The notes beneath the pieces were generated by a model. The model was not told the origin of the DNA and did not search any database. It was given only the letters and a program-made list of their open reading frames with translations. A program made the position numbers and the translations under genes. Shown here piece by piece: positions 26,173 to 35,634 of a stretch of DNA of 64,000 nucleotides. Source of the DNA: Novosphingobium jiangmenense (GTDB lineage: Bacteria; Pseudomonadota; Alphaproteobacteria; Sphingomonadales; Sphingomonadaceae); NCBI RefSeq assembly GCF_015694345.1, contig NZ_JADQDC010000013.1:1-64000 (forward strand). The letters are read 5' to 3'. The stretch's first letter is position 1; the number at the start of each line of letters is the position of its first letter.

Positions 26173-26931
26173 ATGGGGCTCATGTCCGGAGAAATTCTCG
26201 ATAACCGTGGTCGCGGTTCCGCCGGTTGGTCCTGGCCATCCATCCATCCCGAAGGGCGCAAGTTCGGCCTGATTGCTGCAGCGCTGAGCGCCGGTGCCGC
26301 TTTCATGGCGTGGGAAACCATCGCCTGGCCGCTCGCCTTCCTGACGCTGGGCGTACTGGCATTCTTCCGCGATCCGGTGCGCGTGACGCCGCGGGACGAC
26401 AAGTTCGTGATCTCGCCCGCTGATGGCCTGATCACCCTGATCCAGAAGGTACCTCCGCCGCGCGAACTGTGTGCCGACGATGGCTCGGGCGTGCGCGGCA
26501 TGAGCCCGGAACCGGTGACACGCGTGTCGATCTTCATGTCGGTGTTCGACGTGCACATTAATCGTTCGCCGATTGCTGGCACCATTCGCCGCGTCGTCTA
26601 CATTCCCGGCAAGTTCCTCAACGCCGATCTCGACAAGGCGAGTGAGGAGAACGAGCGCCAGCACTTCCTCGTCGAGCGCGGGGATGGTGTGCAGATCGGT
26701 TTCACCCAGATTGCCGGTCTGGTTGCTCGCCGAATCGTGCCGTTCGTGAAGGGAGGCGACATCGTTGCTGTCGGGCAGCGGGTCGGCCTGATCCGCTTTG
26801 GCAGCCGGGTTGACGTTTACCTGCCGGCTGGCACCGAGCCCAAGGTTCTGATGGGACAGAAGTGTGTGGCGGGCGAGACGATCCTGGCCGAGATCGGCGA
26901 AGCGCCGATGATCGAGGGTATCGGTCAATGA
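26173..26931 (+). CDS. psd: phosphatidylserine decarboxylase (short PSD-A type)
   Basis: This 252-residue pyruvoyl enzyme converts phosphatidylserine to phosphatidylethanolamine. An N-terminal hydrophobic region (~30-65) anchors it to the membrane. Motifs: [32 protein letters not shown] and [19 protein letters not shown]. The self-cleavage site is the Gly-Ser of [11 protein letters not shown] (~210-220), which yields the pyruvoyl-bearing alpha chain. The stop overlaps the pssA start (ATGA), so synthase and decarboxylase are coupled in one pathway. ATG 26182 is an alternative start. Confidence 0.96.
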   Translation: MGLMSGEILDNRGRGSAGWSWPSIHPEGRKFGLIAAALSAGAAFMAWETIAWPLAFLTLGVLAFFRDPVRVTPRDDKFVISPADGLITLIQKVPPPRELCADDGSGVRGMSPEPVTRVSIFMSVFDVHINRSPIAGTIRRVVYIPGKFLNADLDKASEENERQHFLVERGDGVQIGFTQIAGLVARRIVPFVKGGDIVAVGQRVGLIRFGSRVDVYLPAGTEPKVLMGQKCVAGETILAEIGEAPMIEGIGQ

Positions 26932-27770
26932 TCGAGGAGGGCAGGGCAGCTCGCCTCCGTCGCGGGCGCCTGCCCGGTGGCCTGACGCTACGGGCGATGA
27001 CGCCCAACGCGATTACGACCGCCGCGTTGTGTTCGGGCCTTACCGGTATCAGGTTCGCGGTCACGGCAGCTTCAGGCACGGATCCGTTGCAGGTTGCTGA
27101 AGACTGGCGTCGTGCTGTGGCGGCGGTGATCATCGCAGGGCTGCTGGACGGGATCGACGGGCGCATAGCGCGCATGCTCAAGGCGCAGTCGCGGTTCGGA
27201 GCCGAGCTCGACAGTCTAGCCGATAACGTTTCGTTCGGTGTGGCCCCCGCGCTGATTCTATTCCTATGGTCCCTGCAGGAAGCGCCGAGAGTCGGGTGGT
27301 TTGCTGCACTGGCGGTGGCGATTGCCTGCGCACTGCGCCTCGCCCGCTTCAATGCCCGCATCGACATGGAAGAGCAGCCGCACAAGTCCGCCGGTTTCCT
27401 GACCGGCGTCCCCGCTCCGGTGGGAGCTGGATTGGCGTTCCTTCCGCTCTATCTGTGGATCGCCACCGACAATCCCGTGTTCCGGATGCCGGTGCTGGTG
27501 GGCCCATGGCTGGTGCTGATCGCATTCCTGATGATATCGAACCTGGCGACTTTGAGCTGGTCTTCGCTCCGCCCGCGCCGCAGCGTCCGTCTTGAGCTCA
27601 TTGCGCTTTTCGGTCTGGTGATTGCAGCCTTGCTGAGCGAGCCGTGGCTGACGTTGTCCGGAATCTGCATCGTCTACTTGTTGCTGATCCCGGTCGGCGT
27701 TGTGCGTTACGCCAAGGTCAGGCGGCAGCGCGCAGCGAGTGCGCGGCCCGAAGTGCCTCCGCCCGCTTGA
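26928..27770 (+). CDS. pssA: CDP-diacylglycerol-serine O-phosphatidyltransferase
   Basis: A 280-residue inner-membrane enzyme that makes phosphatidylserine from CDP-diacylglycerol and serine. The CDP-alcohol phosphotransferase signature DG-x2-AR-x8-G-x3-D-x3-D is seen in [20 protein letters not shown] followed by AELDSLAD (~80-108). About seven hydrophobic helices follow. Its ATG at 26928 overlaps the psd stop. The 3' end overlaps the converging small membrane protein gene by 53 bases. It follows the common alphaproteobacterial psd-pssA order. Confidence 0.95.
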   Translation: MIEEGRAARLRRGRLPGGLTLRAMTPNAITTAALCSGLTGIRFAVTAASGTDPLQVAEDWRRAVAAVIIAGLLDGIDGRIARMLKAQSRFGAELDSLADNVSFGVAPALILFLWSLQEAPRVGWFAALAVAIACALRLARFNARIDMEEQPHKSAGFLTGVPAPVGAGLAFLPLYLWIATDNPVFRMPVLVGPWLVLIAFLMISNLATLSWSSLRPRRSVRLELIALFGLVIAALLSEPWLTLSGICIVYLLLIPVGVVRYAKVRRQRAASARPEVPPPA

Positions 27771-27996
27771 ACGCGCGGCGAGGGGTCCGGCGAAGCTGCG
27801 GCGCCGCGAAGGCTCGCGGTGCTTCGGCTTCATGGCTCGTGACGTGGACAAGGAATTCGCGATCACGTTCGAGCGAGCGATACTCGGCCAGCAGCGCCGC
27901 GACCTGCTCTTTCCGGCCCTGCATCGTCATGAAGATCGCGCCAACGGCGAAGGTGGCTGCTGATGCGAAGACGAGAGTGCAAACAAGAGCGAGCAT
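27718..27996 (-). CDS. small membrane protein of unknown function (92 residues)
   Basis: The 92-residue product begins with a strongly hydrophobic helix (MLALVCTLVFASAATFAVGAI split, ~2-22), then a Gln/Glu/Arg-rich helix (~27-50) and a basic Ala/Arg-rich tail. GGGAA lies about nine bases before the ATG. I do not recognise the family. Upstream, within 145 bases, are two DnaA-type boxes and a perfect GTTC-N7-GTTC box; on this strand they would sit in its promoter region. The single-pass architecture recalls SOS-induced division inhibitors of alphaproteobacteria, but that is only an analogy. Confidence 0.6.
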   Translation of the reverse strand: MLALVCTLVFASAATFAVGAIFMTMQGRKEQVAALLAEYRSLERDREFLVHVTSHEAEAPRAFAAPQLRRTPRRAFKRAEALRAAHSLRAAA

Positions 27997-28055
27997 TGGA
28001 CCATTCCCTGCTTTCTGCCGGATCCACGTGGTTAAGAACGCTTTACGATTCCGCC

Positions 28056-28075
28056 TGTGGATAACCTGTGGATTG
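28056..28075. promoter_or_regulatory. pair of DnaA-type boxes
   Basis: TGTGGATAA (28056-28064) is the exact complement of the consensus TTATCCACA; a second TGTGGATTG begins 11 bases later. The spacing of one helical turn favours cooperative binding. Function inferred only. Confidence 0.4.
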
Positions 28076-28123
28076 AGCTATCGTTCCTGACTGTCCGATG
28101 ACTGATTCGGATATGGAGGTAAT

Positions 28124-28138
28124 GTTCCTGTTTTGTTC
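28124..28138 (+). promoter_or_regulatory. candidate LexA (SOS) box, GTTC-N7-GTTC
   Basis: GTTCCTGTTTTGTTC is a perfect GTTC-N7-GTTC repeat and nearly identical to the one at 1116 (GTTCCCGTTTCGTTC). It lies 128 bases upstream of the minus-strand small membrane protein gene and 325 bases upstream of rpsB. Confidence 0.5.
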
Positions 28139-28462
28139 CGTTCCGTCAAGCGGGAACGGCGAGCAGGGCCGCAGTTTCGCGCGATTCGCTGGCAAAATGC
28201 TGATTTAACGGGAATCTTTATTGCCTCGCGGGCGGATTAATCTCGATCAAACTGGGCGTGCTGTCTGCGAGTGTACCGGTGATTCAACGCTGGATTTTTC
28301 CGCCATCATCCTCTAACGGCGGCCCGTTCGCAGGACGCTGTCGGCATGGTGCCGTCAGAACAGCGTGAACAATCCACACGGGACGCACGTTCACCGGTGC
28401 CGCCAGCGGGAGCTCCGCAGCGGTTCCAGCGTCCCGGAGGCACAACCGGAAAGGAATTACCC
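28139..28462 (+). other. long rpsB upstream region with hairpins
   Basis: No gene is seen in these 324 bases. Hairpins: CCGTTCC/GGGAACGG at about 28138-28160, and GTGAAC (28365-28370)/GTTCAC (28389-28394). The second lies about 70 bases before the rpsB start and could be part of a structured leader for S2 feedback control; this is inference. The promoter of the rpsB-tsf unit is expected here. Confidence 0.4.
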
Positions 28463-29221
28463 ATGGCGGCACCAGTCGTCACGATGCATCAGCTTATCGA
28501 AGCCGGGGCCCACTTCGGCCACCAGACCCACCGCTGGAACCCGCGGATGAAGCCGTACATCTTCGGCGCCCGCAACGGCATCCACATCCTCGACCTGTCG
28601 CAGACCGTTCCGCTCTTCGCCCGCGCGCTCGAGTTCATCTCGGCGACCGTCCAGGCAGGCGGCAAGGTTCTGTTCGTCGGCACCAAGCGCCAGGCGCAGG
28701 AGCCGATTGCCCAGGCCGCGCGCGCTGCTGGCCAGCACTACGTCAACCACCGTTGGCTGGGCGGCATGCTCACCAACTGGAAGACCATCTCGGGCTCGAT
28801 CAAGCGCTTCAAGGCTCTTGAAGAGCAGCTCGCTGGCGACACCGCCGGTCTGACCAAGAAGGAAGTCCTTCAGCTGACCCGTGAGCGCGACAAGCTCGAG
28901 CTGTCGCTGGGCGGCATCCGCGACATGGGCGGCATCCCGGACGTGATGTTCGTGATCGACGCCAACAAGGAAGAGCTGGCGATCAAGGAAGCCAACGTTC
29001 TCGGGATCCCGGTCGTCGCCATCCTCGACTCGAACGTTTCGCCCGATGGCATCGCGTTCCCGGTTCCGGCGAACGACGACGCCAGCCGCGCCATCCGCCT
29101 GTATTGCGAAGCCGTTGCCGCTGCCGCCACCAAGGGTGGCCGTGACGCTGCGATCGCTTCGGGTGCCGACCTCGGCGCCATGGCCGAGCCGCTGGCTGAA
29201 GAAGCTGTGGCAGAAGCCTGA
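28463..29221 (+). CDS. rpsB: 30S ribosomal protein S2 (uS2)
   Basis: A 252-residue primary S2: [56 protein letters not shown] and [20 protein letters not shown] are all family-typical. Start ATG 28463 with AAGGAA upstream. The C-terminus has a short Ala/Glu-rich extension. It heads the conserved rpsB-tsf-pyrH-frr run. The long untranslated leader suggests regulation by S2. Confidence 0.99.
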   Translation: MAAPVVTMHQLIEAGAHFGHQTHRWNPRMKPYIFGARNGIHILDLSQTVPLFARALEFISATVQAGGKVLFVGTKRQAQEPIAQAARAAGQHYVNHRWLGGMLTNWKTISGSIKRFKALEEQLAGDTAGLTKKEVLQLTRERDKLELSLGGIRDMGGIPDVMFVIDANKEELAIKEANVLGIPVVAILDSNVSPDGIAFPVPANDDASRAIRLYCEAVAAAATKGGRDAAIASGADLGAMAEPLAEEAVAEA

Positions 29222-29234
29222 TCCGGTTTTTCGC

Positions 29235-29266
29235 GTGACGGCCCACTCGGAAGGGCAGGCCGTCAC
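29235..29266 (+). other. intercistronic hairpin between rpsB and tsf
   Basis: GTGACGGCC and GGCCGTCAC pair in a nine-base stem with no U-tract. A second stem GGCCGC/GCGGCC follows at about 29292-29313. They may tune tsf expression or mRNA stability. Confidence 0.45.
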
Positions 29267-29344
29267 CGAACTGACCCGGATGCGATTTACGGGCCGCGGC
29301 AGTGCTGCGGCCTTCCTGTGTTTTCAAGATAAAGGATCAACGCA

Positions 29345-30271
29345 ATGGCTTACACCGCCGCTGACGTGAAGAACCTGCGCGAGCGCACCGGCGCCGGCAT
29401 GATGGACTGCAAGAAGGCTCTCGACGAAGCCGGCGGCGACTTCGAAGCTGCCGTTGACGCGCTTCGCGCCAAGGGTCTCGCTGCTGCTGCCAAGAAGTCG
29501 AGCCGTACCGCGGCTGAAGGCCTCGTTGGCGTCGCCGTTTCGGGCACCAAGGGCGTTGCCGTCGAAGTGAACTCGGAAACCGACTTCGTCGCCAAGAACG
29601 ACCAGTTCCAGGACTTCGTGCGCAAGGCCACCGAAGTTGCTCTGAACACTGGCGCTTCGGACGTCGAGACGCTCAAGGCTGCCGCCTATCCGGACGGCGG
29701 TTCGGTTGCCGACAAGCTGACCAACAACGTCGCCACCATCGGCGAGAACCAGCAGCTGCGCCGCATCAAGCACGTCGAAGTCGCCAATGGCGTGGTCGTG
29801 CCCTACATGCACAACGCAGCCGCGACGAACCTCGGCAAGATCGGCGTGCTCGTGGCGCTCGAATCGGAAGCTGCGGCTGACAAGCTCGAAGCCCTTGGCA
29901 AGCAGATCGCGATGCACATCGCCGCTGCCTTCCCGCAGGCTCTCACTGCCGACCAGCTCGACGCCGAACTGATCGCGCGCGAGCGCAAGATCGCGGCCGA
30001 AAAGGCTGCCGAGAGCGGCAAGCCTGCCGAAGTCCAGGCCAAGATGGTTGACGGTGCCGTCGCCAAGTACGCCAAGGAAAACGCGCTGCTCAGCCAAATC
30101 TTCGTGATGGACAACAAGTCCACCATCCAGCAGGTCGTCGATGCCGCCGGCAAGGAAGCTGGCACGAAGATCGTGCTGAAGGACTACGTCCGCTTCCAGC
30201 TCGGCGAAGGCATCGAGAAGGAAGAGACCGACTTCGCTGCCGAAGTGGCTGCTGCCGCCGGCATCAAGTAA
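29345..30271 (+). CDS. tsf: elongation factor Ts
   Basis: A 308-residue guanine-nucleotide exchange factor for EF-Tu. The UBA-like N-terminal domain ([20 protein letters not shown] and [20 protein letters not shown]) is followed by the TDFVAKN motif ([13 protein letters not shown], ~80-92) that contacts EF-Tu, and by the two-part core and dimerisation regions. AAAGGA precedes the ATG. Length is typical for alphaproteobacteria. A terminator-like stem follows. Confidence 0.99.
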   Translation: MAYTAADVKNLRERTGAGMMDCKKALDEAGGDFEAAVDALRAKGLAAAAKKSSRTAAEGLVGVAVSGTKGVAVEVNSETDFVAKNDQFQDFVRKATEVALNTGASDVETLKAAAYPDGGSVADKLTNNVATIGENQQLRRIKHVEVANGVVVPYMHNAAATNLGKIGVLVALESEAAADKLEALGKQIAMHIAAAFPQALTADQLDAELIARERKIAAEKAAESGKPAEVQAKMVDGAVAKYAKENALLSQIFVMDNKSTIQQVVDAAGKEAGTKIVLKDYVRFQLGEGIEKEETDFAAEVAAAAGIK

Positions 30272-30284
30272 GTCTGACTTTAAC

Positions 30285-30335
30285 ATCCCCGCATGGGCGG
30301 GCCGGTTTTCCGGCCTGTCGGTGCGGGGATTGTTA
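30285..30335 (+). terminator. terminator-like stem after tsf
   Basis: ATCCCCGCA (30285-30293) pairs with TGCGGGGAT (30322-30330) enclosing an inner CCGG-rich hairpin, followed by TGTTATG; the U-tract is weak. Confidence 0.5.
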
Positions 30336-30412
30336 TGCCTGCGCCCTTGGCAGACCCCTTCACAGGGCTATAAGGGCGGCCACTTCCCTTTGGTTACGAG
30401 TGCACCGACCTT

Positions 30413-31135
30413 ATGAGCGTCCCTTCATACAAGCGCATCCTCCTGAAACTTTCGGGCGAAGTGCTGATGGGGGAACAGCAGTTCGGGATCGACACCGACT
30501 ATGTCGCCCGTGTGGCGCAGGAAGTTAAAGACGCGCGTGACAGCGGCCTCGAGATCTGCCTGGTCATCGGCGGCGGCAATATCTTCCGCGGCATGGCTGG
30601 TGCTGCCAAGGGCATGGACCGGGCGCAGGCCGATTACATGGGCATGCTGGCGACCGTGATGAATGCGCTGGCGATGCAGTCGGCGCTCGAACAGCTTGGG
30701 GTGCCGACCCGCGTGCAGTCGGCGATCGAGATGGACAAGGTGTGCGAGCCGGTGATCCGTCGCCGCGCTGAACGTCACCTTGAAAAGGGCCGCATCGTGA
30801 TTTTTGCGGCGGGCGTCGGCGCTCCCTATTTCACCACCGATTCCGGTGCAGCGCTGCGGGCGGCCGAGATGAAGTGCGATGCGCTGCTCAAGGGCACCAG
30901 TGTGGACGGCGTCTACGATGCCGATCCAAAGAAGGATGCCACGGCAAAGCGTTATGATACCGTCGATTACGACACGGTGCTGGCAGACAACCTGAAGGTC
31001 ATGGATGCAAGCGCGGTGGCGCTGTGCCGTGACAACAACATTCCGATCGTTGTCTTCTCGATCCGCGAGCGCGGCAATCTCGCCCGCGTGCTTGCGGGTG
31101 AGGGGACGCAGACGATCGTCAAGCAAGGAGCCTGA
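30413..31135 (+). CDS. pyrH: UMP kinase
   Basis: This 240-residue amino-acid-kinase-fold enzyme phosphorylates UMP to UDP in pyrimidine synthesis. Motifs: [13 protein letters not shown] (~8-20), [10 protein letters not shown] (~52-61), [17 protein letters not shown] (~80-95), [19 protein letters not shown] (written IFAAGVG here, ~135-150) and [15 protein letters not shown] (~164-178). Start ATG 30413. frr follows after three bases. Confidence 0.98.
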   Translation: MSVPSYKRILLKLSGEVLMGEQQFGIDTDYVARVAQEVKDARDSGLEICLVIGGGNIFRGMAGAAKGMDRAQADYMGMLATVMNALAMQSALEQLGVPTRVQSAIEMDKVCEPVIRRRAERHLEKGRIVIFAAGVGAPYFTTDSGAALRAAEMKCDALLKGTSVDGVYDADPKKDATAKRYDTVDYDTVLADNLKVMDASAVALCRDNNIPIVVFSIRERGNLARVLAGEGTQTIVKQGA

Positions 31136-31138
31136 GCC

Positions 31139-31696
31139 ATGGCGAAGTACGATAAGGCCGATCTCGAACGCCGCATGAAGGGCGCGGTGGAATCGCTCAA
31201 GGGCGATCTTTCCGGCCTGCGCACGGGCCGCGCCAACACCGCGCTGCTCGATCCGATCATGGTCGAAGTCTACGGCAGCCACATGCCGCTTTCGCAGGTC
31301 GCCAGCGTCTCGGCGCCAGAGCCGCGCATGCTTTCGGTGCAGGTGTGGGACAAGTCGAACGTGACGCCGGTGGAAAAGGCGATTCGTTCGGCTGGGCTTG
31401 GACTCAATCCGATCAGCGATGGCCAGACGCTGCGCCTGCCGATCCCTGACCTGACCGAGGAACGCCGCAAGGAACTGGCCAAGCTGGCCAGCAAGTATGC
31501 CGAAAACGCCCGCATCGCGATCCGCAACGTGCGCCGCGATGGCATGGACGCGCTCAAGGCTGACGAGAACAAGAAGGAAATCTCGGAAGACGAGCGCAAG
31601 CGCGCCGAGACCGACCTGCAGAAGCTGACCGACGATATCATCAAGCAGGCCGACGAAGCGGCCGTCGCCAAGGAAAAGGAAATCCTCGGCAAGTGA
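31139..31696 (+). CDS. frr: ribosome recycling factor
   Basis: A 185-residue tRNA-mimicking factor that, with EF-G, splits post-termination ribosomes. Sequence marks: [52 protein letters not shown] and [15 protein letters not shown], then the helical C-terminus. AAGGAG lies nine bases before the ATG. The stop overlaps the GTG start of uppS, coupling the two. Confidence 0.98.
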   Translation: MAKYDKADLERRMKGAVESLKGDLSGLRTGRANTALLDPIMVEVYGSHMPLSQVASVSAPEPRMLSVQVWDKSNVTPVEKAIRSAGLGLNPISDGQTLRLPIPDLTEERRKELAKLASKYAENARIAIRNVRRDGMDALKADENKKEISEDERKRAETDLQKLTDDIIKQADEAAVAKEKEILGK

Positions 31697-32403
31697 CGGC
31701 GGTCCCCGCCTCGACGGGCGGCGCCGCGCCTTATGGCGCGCGTCACGTCGCGATCATCATGGACGGCAATGGCCGCTGGGCGAAGAAGCGGTTCATGCCG
31801 CGCGCTTTCGGCCACAAGCGTGGCGTCGATACGGTGCGGGATATTGCCCGCGCCGCGCGCGACATGGGGCTCGAGGCGCTGACCCTCTATGCGTTCTCTT
31901 CGGAGAACTGGAAGCGGCCAGCGGACGAGATTGCTGACCTGATGGGACTGCTGCGGGCGTTCATCCGCAACGATCTTGCAGAACTCGTCAGCAACAACAC
32001 CCGACTGAAGATCATCGGCGATTATCAGGTGCTTGCGCCCGATATCGTGGATCTGATCGAAGATGCCATGGCGCGCACCGCCGGGAATACCGGCACGACT
32101 CTCGCAATCGCCCTGAACTACGGATCGCAGCAGGAGATCGCCCGGGCGGCGGCGAAGGCCGCGGCCAAGGGCGAGATCACGCCTGAAGCCATCGAGGCGG
32201 AGCTTGACACCGCGTGTCTGCCGCCGCTTGACCTGCTGATCCGGACGTCCGGCGAAATTCGCCTGTCGAACTTCCTGCTCTGGCAGGCGGCCTATGCCGA
32301 AATGTGGTTCACTGAGGTGCTGTGGCCGGACTTTACCGCCGCGCATCTGCGCGAGGCGCTGGAGCAGTTCGGCGCGCGCGAAAGGCGCTTCGGTGGACGC
32401 TGA
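31693..32403 (+). CDS. uppS: isoprenyl transferase (undecaprenyl diphosphate synthase)
   Basis: A 236-residue cis-prenyltransferase that makes the C55 carrier for peptidoglycan. The signature [16 protein letters not shown] (catalytic Asp ~23), [29 protein letters not shown], and the C-terminal [19 protein letters not shown] and YAEMWF are all present. The start is GTG 31693, four bases before the frr stop ends (GTGA). cdsA starts inside its 3' end. Confidence 0.97.
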   Translation: MTAVPASTGGAAPYGARHVAIIMDGNGRWAKKRFMPRAFGHKRGVDTVRDIARAARDMGLEALTLYAFSSENWKRPADEIADLMGLLRAFIRNDLAELVSNNTRLKIIGDYQVLAPDIVDLIEDAMARTAGNTGTTLAIALNYGSQQEIARAAAKAAAKGEITPEAIEAELDTACLPPLDLLIRTSGEIRLSNFLLWQAAYAEMWFTEVLWPDFTAAHLREALEQFGARERRFGGR

Positions 32404-33139
32404 TCCGCAGGTGACGCCTGGAGCAGCCGAGGCTCCGAAGAAATCGGACCTTGGCGTGCGCGTGGTTTCGGCGGTGGTCATGCTGGCCGTTGCCGGGGCA
32501 GCGTTGTGGGCGGGCGGTCTGTGGCTGGACCTGTTCGTGGCGGTCGTCGCATTCGGTGTGTTCGTCGAGTACGTCCGGCTGGTCGGCAAGATCGCCGGCA
32601 ACCCGGCCCGGCTTTCGTCGATGGTCATTTTCGGGGCCATTTATATCGGTTGGGGCGGACTTGCCCTTGCCGTCATGCCCGAACCCCTGATGCTGGCCGT
32701 TCTGGGCCTTGTGATCTGCACCGATACCGGCGCGTACTTCACGGGCCGCTCGCTCGGCGGACCGAAGATCGCGCCGAAGATCAGCCCTTCCAAGACCTGG
32801 TCCGGCCTGTTCGGCGGCATGGCCGCGGCAGGAATCTGGGCGGCACTGGTGGTGCTTTCAGCCAGCTATCTCGTCTCGGCGATCGGCCCGACGGGACCGA
32901 GCGTGGCGGCAGCGCTCGAGGTTGCCAATCTCGGCATGGCAGCGATTGCCGGCGCGGTGCTGGCTGTGTTCGCCCAAGTTGGCGACTTCTATGAATCGTG
33001 GCTCAAACGCCGGGCTGGCGTGAAGGACTCCTCGCGCCTCATTCCGGGGCATGGCGGTTTGTTCGACAGGGTTGACGGATTGCTTCCGGTGGCCATCATC
33101 GTCGGCACGGCTTGGGCCGCAACGCAGGCAGGACTTTAG
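32393..33139 (+). CDS. cdsA: phosphatidate cytidylyltransferase
   Basis: A 248-residue inner-membrane enzyme making CDP-diacylglycerol from phosphatidate and CTP, the substrate of PssA encoded at 26928. The start is GTG 32393 ([10 protein letters not shown]), preceded by AAAGGCG, giving an 11-base overlap with uppS. Six or seven hydrophobic helices, and the C-terminal signature [20 protein letters not shown] (~205-224) followed by GLFDRVDG. dxr follows. Confidence 0.95.
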   Translation: MDADPQVTPGAAEAPKKSDLGVRVVSAVVMLAVAGAALWAGGLWLDLFVAVVAFGVFVEYVRLVGKIAGNPARLSSMVIFGAIYIGWGGLALAVMPEPLMLAVLGLVICTDTGAYFTGRSLGGPKIAPKISPSKTWSGLFGGMAAAGIWAALVVLSASYLVSAIGPTGPSVAAALEVANLGMAAIAGAVLAVFAQVGDFYESWLKRRAGVKDSSRLIPGHGGLFDRVDGLLPVAIIVGTAWAATQAGL

Positions 33140-33145
33140 AGGCAG

Positions 33146-34303
33146 ATGGCGCGCTCCATTTCCGTTCTGGGCGCTACCGGCTCCATCGGGGCCTCGACGC
33201 TCGACCTAATCCGCCGCAATCGCAGTGACTGGCGCGTTGTGGCGCTGACAGCCAATGGCGATGCGGAAGGGCTGGCCAAGCTGGCGCGCGAGTTCGGGGC
33301 CGAAGTGGCGGTGGTGGCTGATGATGCCGCGCTGCCTGCGCTGCGCGAGGCGCTTGCCGGGACCAATATCCACGCTGCGGCCGGACCTCAGGCACTGGTC
33401 GAGGCGGCATCGCGGGGGGCAGACATTACCGTCGCCGCGATCGTCGGTTGTGCCGGTCTTGCCCCGACCATGGCAGCGATCGAACGCGGTGGCGTGATCG
33501 CGCTGGCGAACAAGGAAGCGCTGGTTTCGGCAGGCGACGTGATGACGGCTGCCGTTGCCCGCCATGGGGCAACGCTGCTTCCGGTCGATTCCGAGCATAA
33601 CGCCATATTCCAGTGCCTGGCTGGAAACAGACTCGACCACGTCCACTCGATCACGCTGACGGCAAGTGGCGGCCCTTTCCGCGACTGGACGCTGGAGCAA
33701 CTGCACCGCGCCACGCCGGCCGAAGCGGTCAAGCACCCCAACTGGTCGATGGGTGCGAAGATCAGCGTCGATTCCGCCACGATGATGAACAAGGGCCTCG
33801 AATTCATCGAGGCGTTCCATCTGTTCCCGGTCGGTGTCGAGCGCCTGCGGATCATCGTCCACCCGCAGTCGATCGTCCATTCGATGGTCGAGTATCGCGA
33901 CGGGTCGACGCTGGCGCAGCTTGGTCCTTCTGACATGCGTGTGCCGATTGCCTCGGCGCTGGCTTGGCCGGAGCGGATGGATACGCCTTGCGCACCGCTC
34001 GATCTCGCAGCGATCGGACAGCTGACGTTCCGCGCGCCCGACGAGGACCGCTTTCCGGCGACACGGCTTGCCCGCAATGCAGTGATCGAGGGCGGAGCTG
34101 CACCCGCTACGATGAACGCTGCCAACGAGATCGCTGTTGCCGCGTTTCTCGGCGGTCAGATTGCGTTCACCCGGATCGTGCAATCGGTCGAGGATGTGCT
34201 TTCGCGCAGTGCCATGCCAGCCCCGGCCTGCCTTGACGATGTCATCGCCATCGATGCCGAGGCGCGGGCGCGGGCGCGTGAACTGATGGAACCCGTACGC
34301 TGA
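33146..34303 (+). CDS. dxr: 1-deoxy-D-xylulose-5-phosphate reductoisomerase
   Basis: This 385-residue NADPH-dependent enzyme makes methylerythritol phosphate in the MEP isoprenoid pathway. NADPH loop VLGATGSIGASTLD (~7-20), ANKEALVSAG, metal/substrate motifs LPVDSEHNAIFQ (~147-158), SGGPFRDW, WSMGAKISVDSATMMNKGLE (split; ~195-214) and the terminal domain. The stop overlaps rseP by one base (TGATG). It supplies precursors to UppS and the polyprenyl synthase at 8696. Confidence 0.98.
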   Translation: MARSISVLGATGSIGASTLDLIRRNRSDWRVVALTANGDAEGLAKLAREFGAEVAVVADDAALPALREALAGTNIHAAAGPQALVEAASRGADITVAAIVGCAGLAPTMAAIERGGVIALANKEALVSAGDVMTAAVARHGATLLPVDSEHNAIFQCLAGNRLDHVHSITLTASGGPFRDWTLEQLHRATPAEAVKHPNWSMGAKISVDSATMMNKGLEFIEAFHLFPVGVERLRIIVHPQSIVHSMVEYRDGSTLAQLGPSDMRVPIASALAWPERMDTPCAPLDLAAIGQLTFRAPDEDRFPATRLARNAVIEGGAAPATMNAANEIAVAAFLGGQIAFTRIVQSVEDVLSRSAMPAPACLDDVIAIDAEARARARELMEPVR

Positions 34304-35424
34304 TGGCGCCGATGCAAAGCCCTGGCATCCTGATTACCCTGCTTGGCTTCCTGCTGCTGTTGGGTCCTCTGGTCTTCATTCACGAGCTTGGCCACTACCT
34401 TGTCGGGCGCTGGTTCGGGGTGAAGGCTGACGTCTTCTCGATCGGGTTCGGCAAGGAAATCGCGGGTTGGACGGACAAGCGCGGGACGCGCTGGAAGCTT
34501 TCGGCTCTGCCGCTCGGCGGATATGTGCAGTTTGCCGGAGATATGAACCCGGCCAGCCAGCCCAGTCCGGAGTGGCTGTCCCTGCCGGCCGAGGAGCGGA
34601 ACCGGACGTTTCAGGCCAAGCACTTGTGGCAGCGTTCGCTGATTGTCCTGGCCGGGCCCATCACCAATCTGCTGTTTGCGGTGCTGATCCTTGCGGGTTT
34701 CACGCTGGGCTACGGCAAGATCATCGTTCCGCCGGTTGTGGGGGAAGTCCAGGCAGGCTCCGCTGCTGATCGAGCCGGGATCAAGGTGGGCGACCGGATC
34801 GTCTCGATGCGGGGGCACCCGGTGGATTCGTTCCTAGATGTACGCCTCGAGGTCGGGCAGAATCCCGGTGAGCCGATGGACGTCGTGGTCCTGCGCGATG
34901 ACCGGCGCATCAATGTGGCGGTAAACGCTGCGGTGAAGATCGAGAGCGACCAGTTCGGCAATACGCAGAAGATCGGTTTCCTGGGCGTCGGCCCCCGCAG
35001 CTACGAAATCGTCCGTGTCGGTCCCGTCGATGCCGTGGTCGACGGGGTGAAGCAGACTGGCAGCATCATTTCCATGATGGTCAACGGCATAGGCCAGATC
35101 ATCACGGGCAACCGCGAGATCAAGGAACTCGGCGGGCCGATCAAGATCGCCAAGTTCTCGGGCGAGCAACTGGTCTCGGGCTGGCAATCGTTCGTCAGCT
35201 TTGCAGCGCTCATCTCGATTAACTTGGGGTTCATTAACCTGCTGCCAATTCCGGTGCTCGACGGGGGCCACCTTGCCTTCTACGCGGCGGAAGCCGTGCG
35301 GAAGAAGCCGGTGGGCCAGCGTGGGCAGGAGTGGGCATTCCGCACCGGTCTCGCGTTCGTCATGGCCTTGATGCTGTTCGTCACGATCAACGATGTGGCG
35401 TCGCTCAAGCTGTTTGGAGGGTGA
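34303..35424 (+). CDS. rseP: site-2 zinc protease RseP
   Basis: A 373-residue inner-membrane intramembrane metalloprotease. The zinc motif FIHELGHYLVGRWFG (HExxH, ~26-30) lies in the first helix, the Asp of NLLPIPVLDGGHL (~320) in the third, and one PDZ domain (~125-215, GEVQAGSAADRAGIKVGDRI) between. In gammaproteobacteria RseP clips the anti-sigma factor RseA; its target here is unknown. It precedes bamA, the usual order. Confidence 0.96.
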   Translation: MAPMQSPGILITLLGFLLLLGPLVFIHELGHYLVGRWFGVKADVFSIGFGKEIAGWTDKRGTRWKLSALPLGGYVQFAGDMNPASQPSPEWLSLPAEERNRTFQAKHLWQRSLIVLAGPITNLLFAVLILAGFTLGYGKIIVPPVVGEVQAGSAADRAGIKVGDRIVSMRGHPVDSFLDVRLEVGQNPGEPMDVVVLRDDRRINVAVNAAVKIESDQFGNTQKIGFLGVGPRSYEIVRVGPVDAVVDGVKQTGSIISMMVNGIGQIITGNREIKELGGPIKIAKFSGEQLVSGWQSFVSFAALISINLGFINLLPIPVLDGGHLAFYAAEAVRKKPVGQRGQEWAFRTGLAFVMALMLFVTINDVASLKLFGG

Positions 35425-35634
35425 GGCGATTTCAGCACGTCCGGTGCGGCGGACGGTGCGACCGGCCGGTCAGGGGTGACGGGCGGATTTCCACATAATG
35501 TCTTTCCACAGAAATGCGGGGCAATGTTTGCTTGATTGGCCTTGTGGCATCGGGCAGAGGGCTACATTGCTTGCCGCGGCCGGACTTCCTCGCGGGCGTC
35601 CTGCGGCCACTTTATTACGGGATGGCGCTTGGTG

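Noticed and set aside
28122..28208. 28-codon frame starting ATGTTCCTG right after GGAGGT
   Set aside because: The Shine-Dalgarno is only two bases from the ATG, the start codon lies inside the SOS-type box, and the peptide has no recognisable features.
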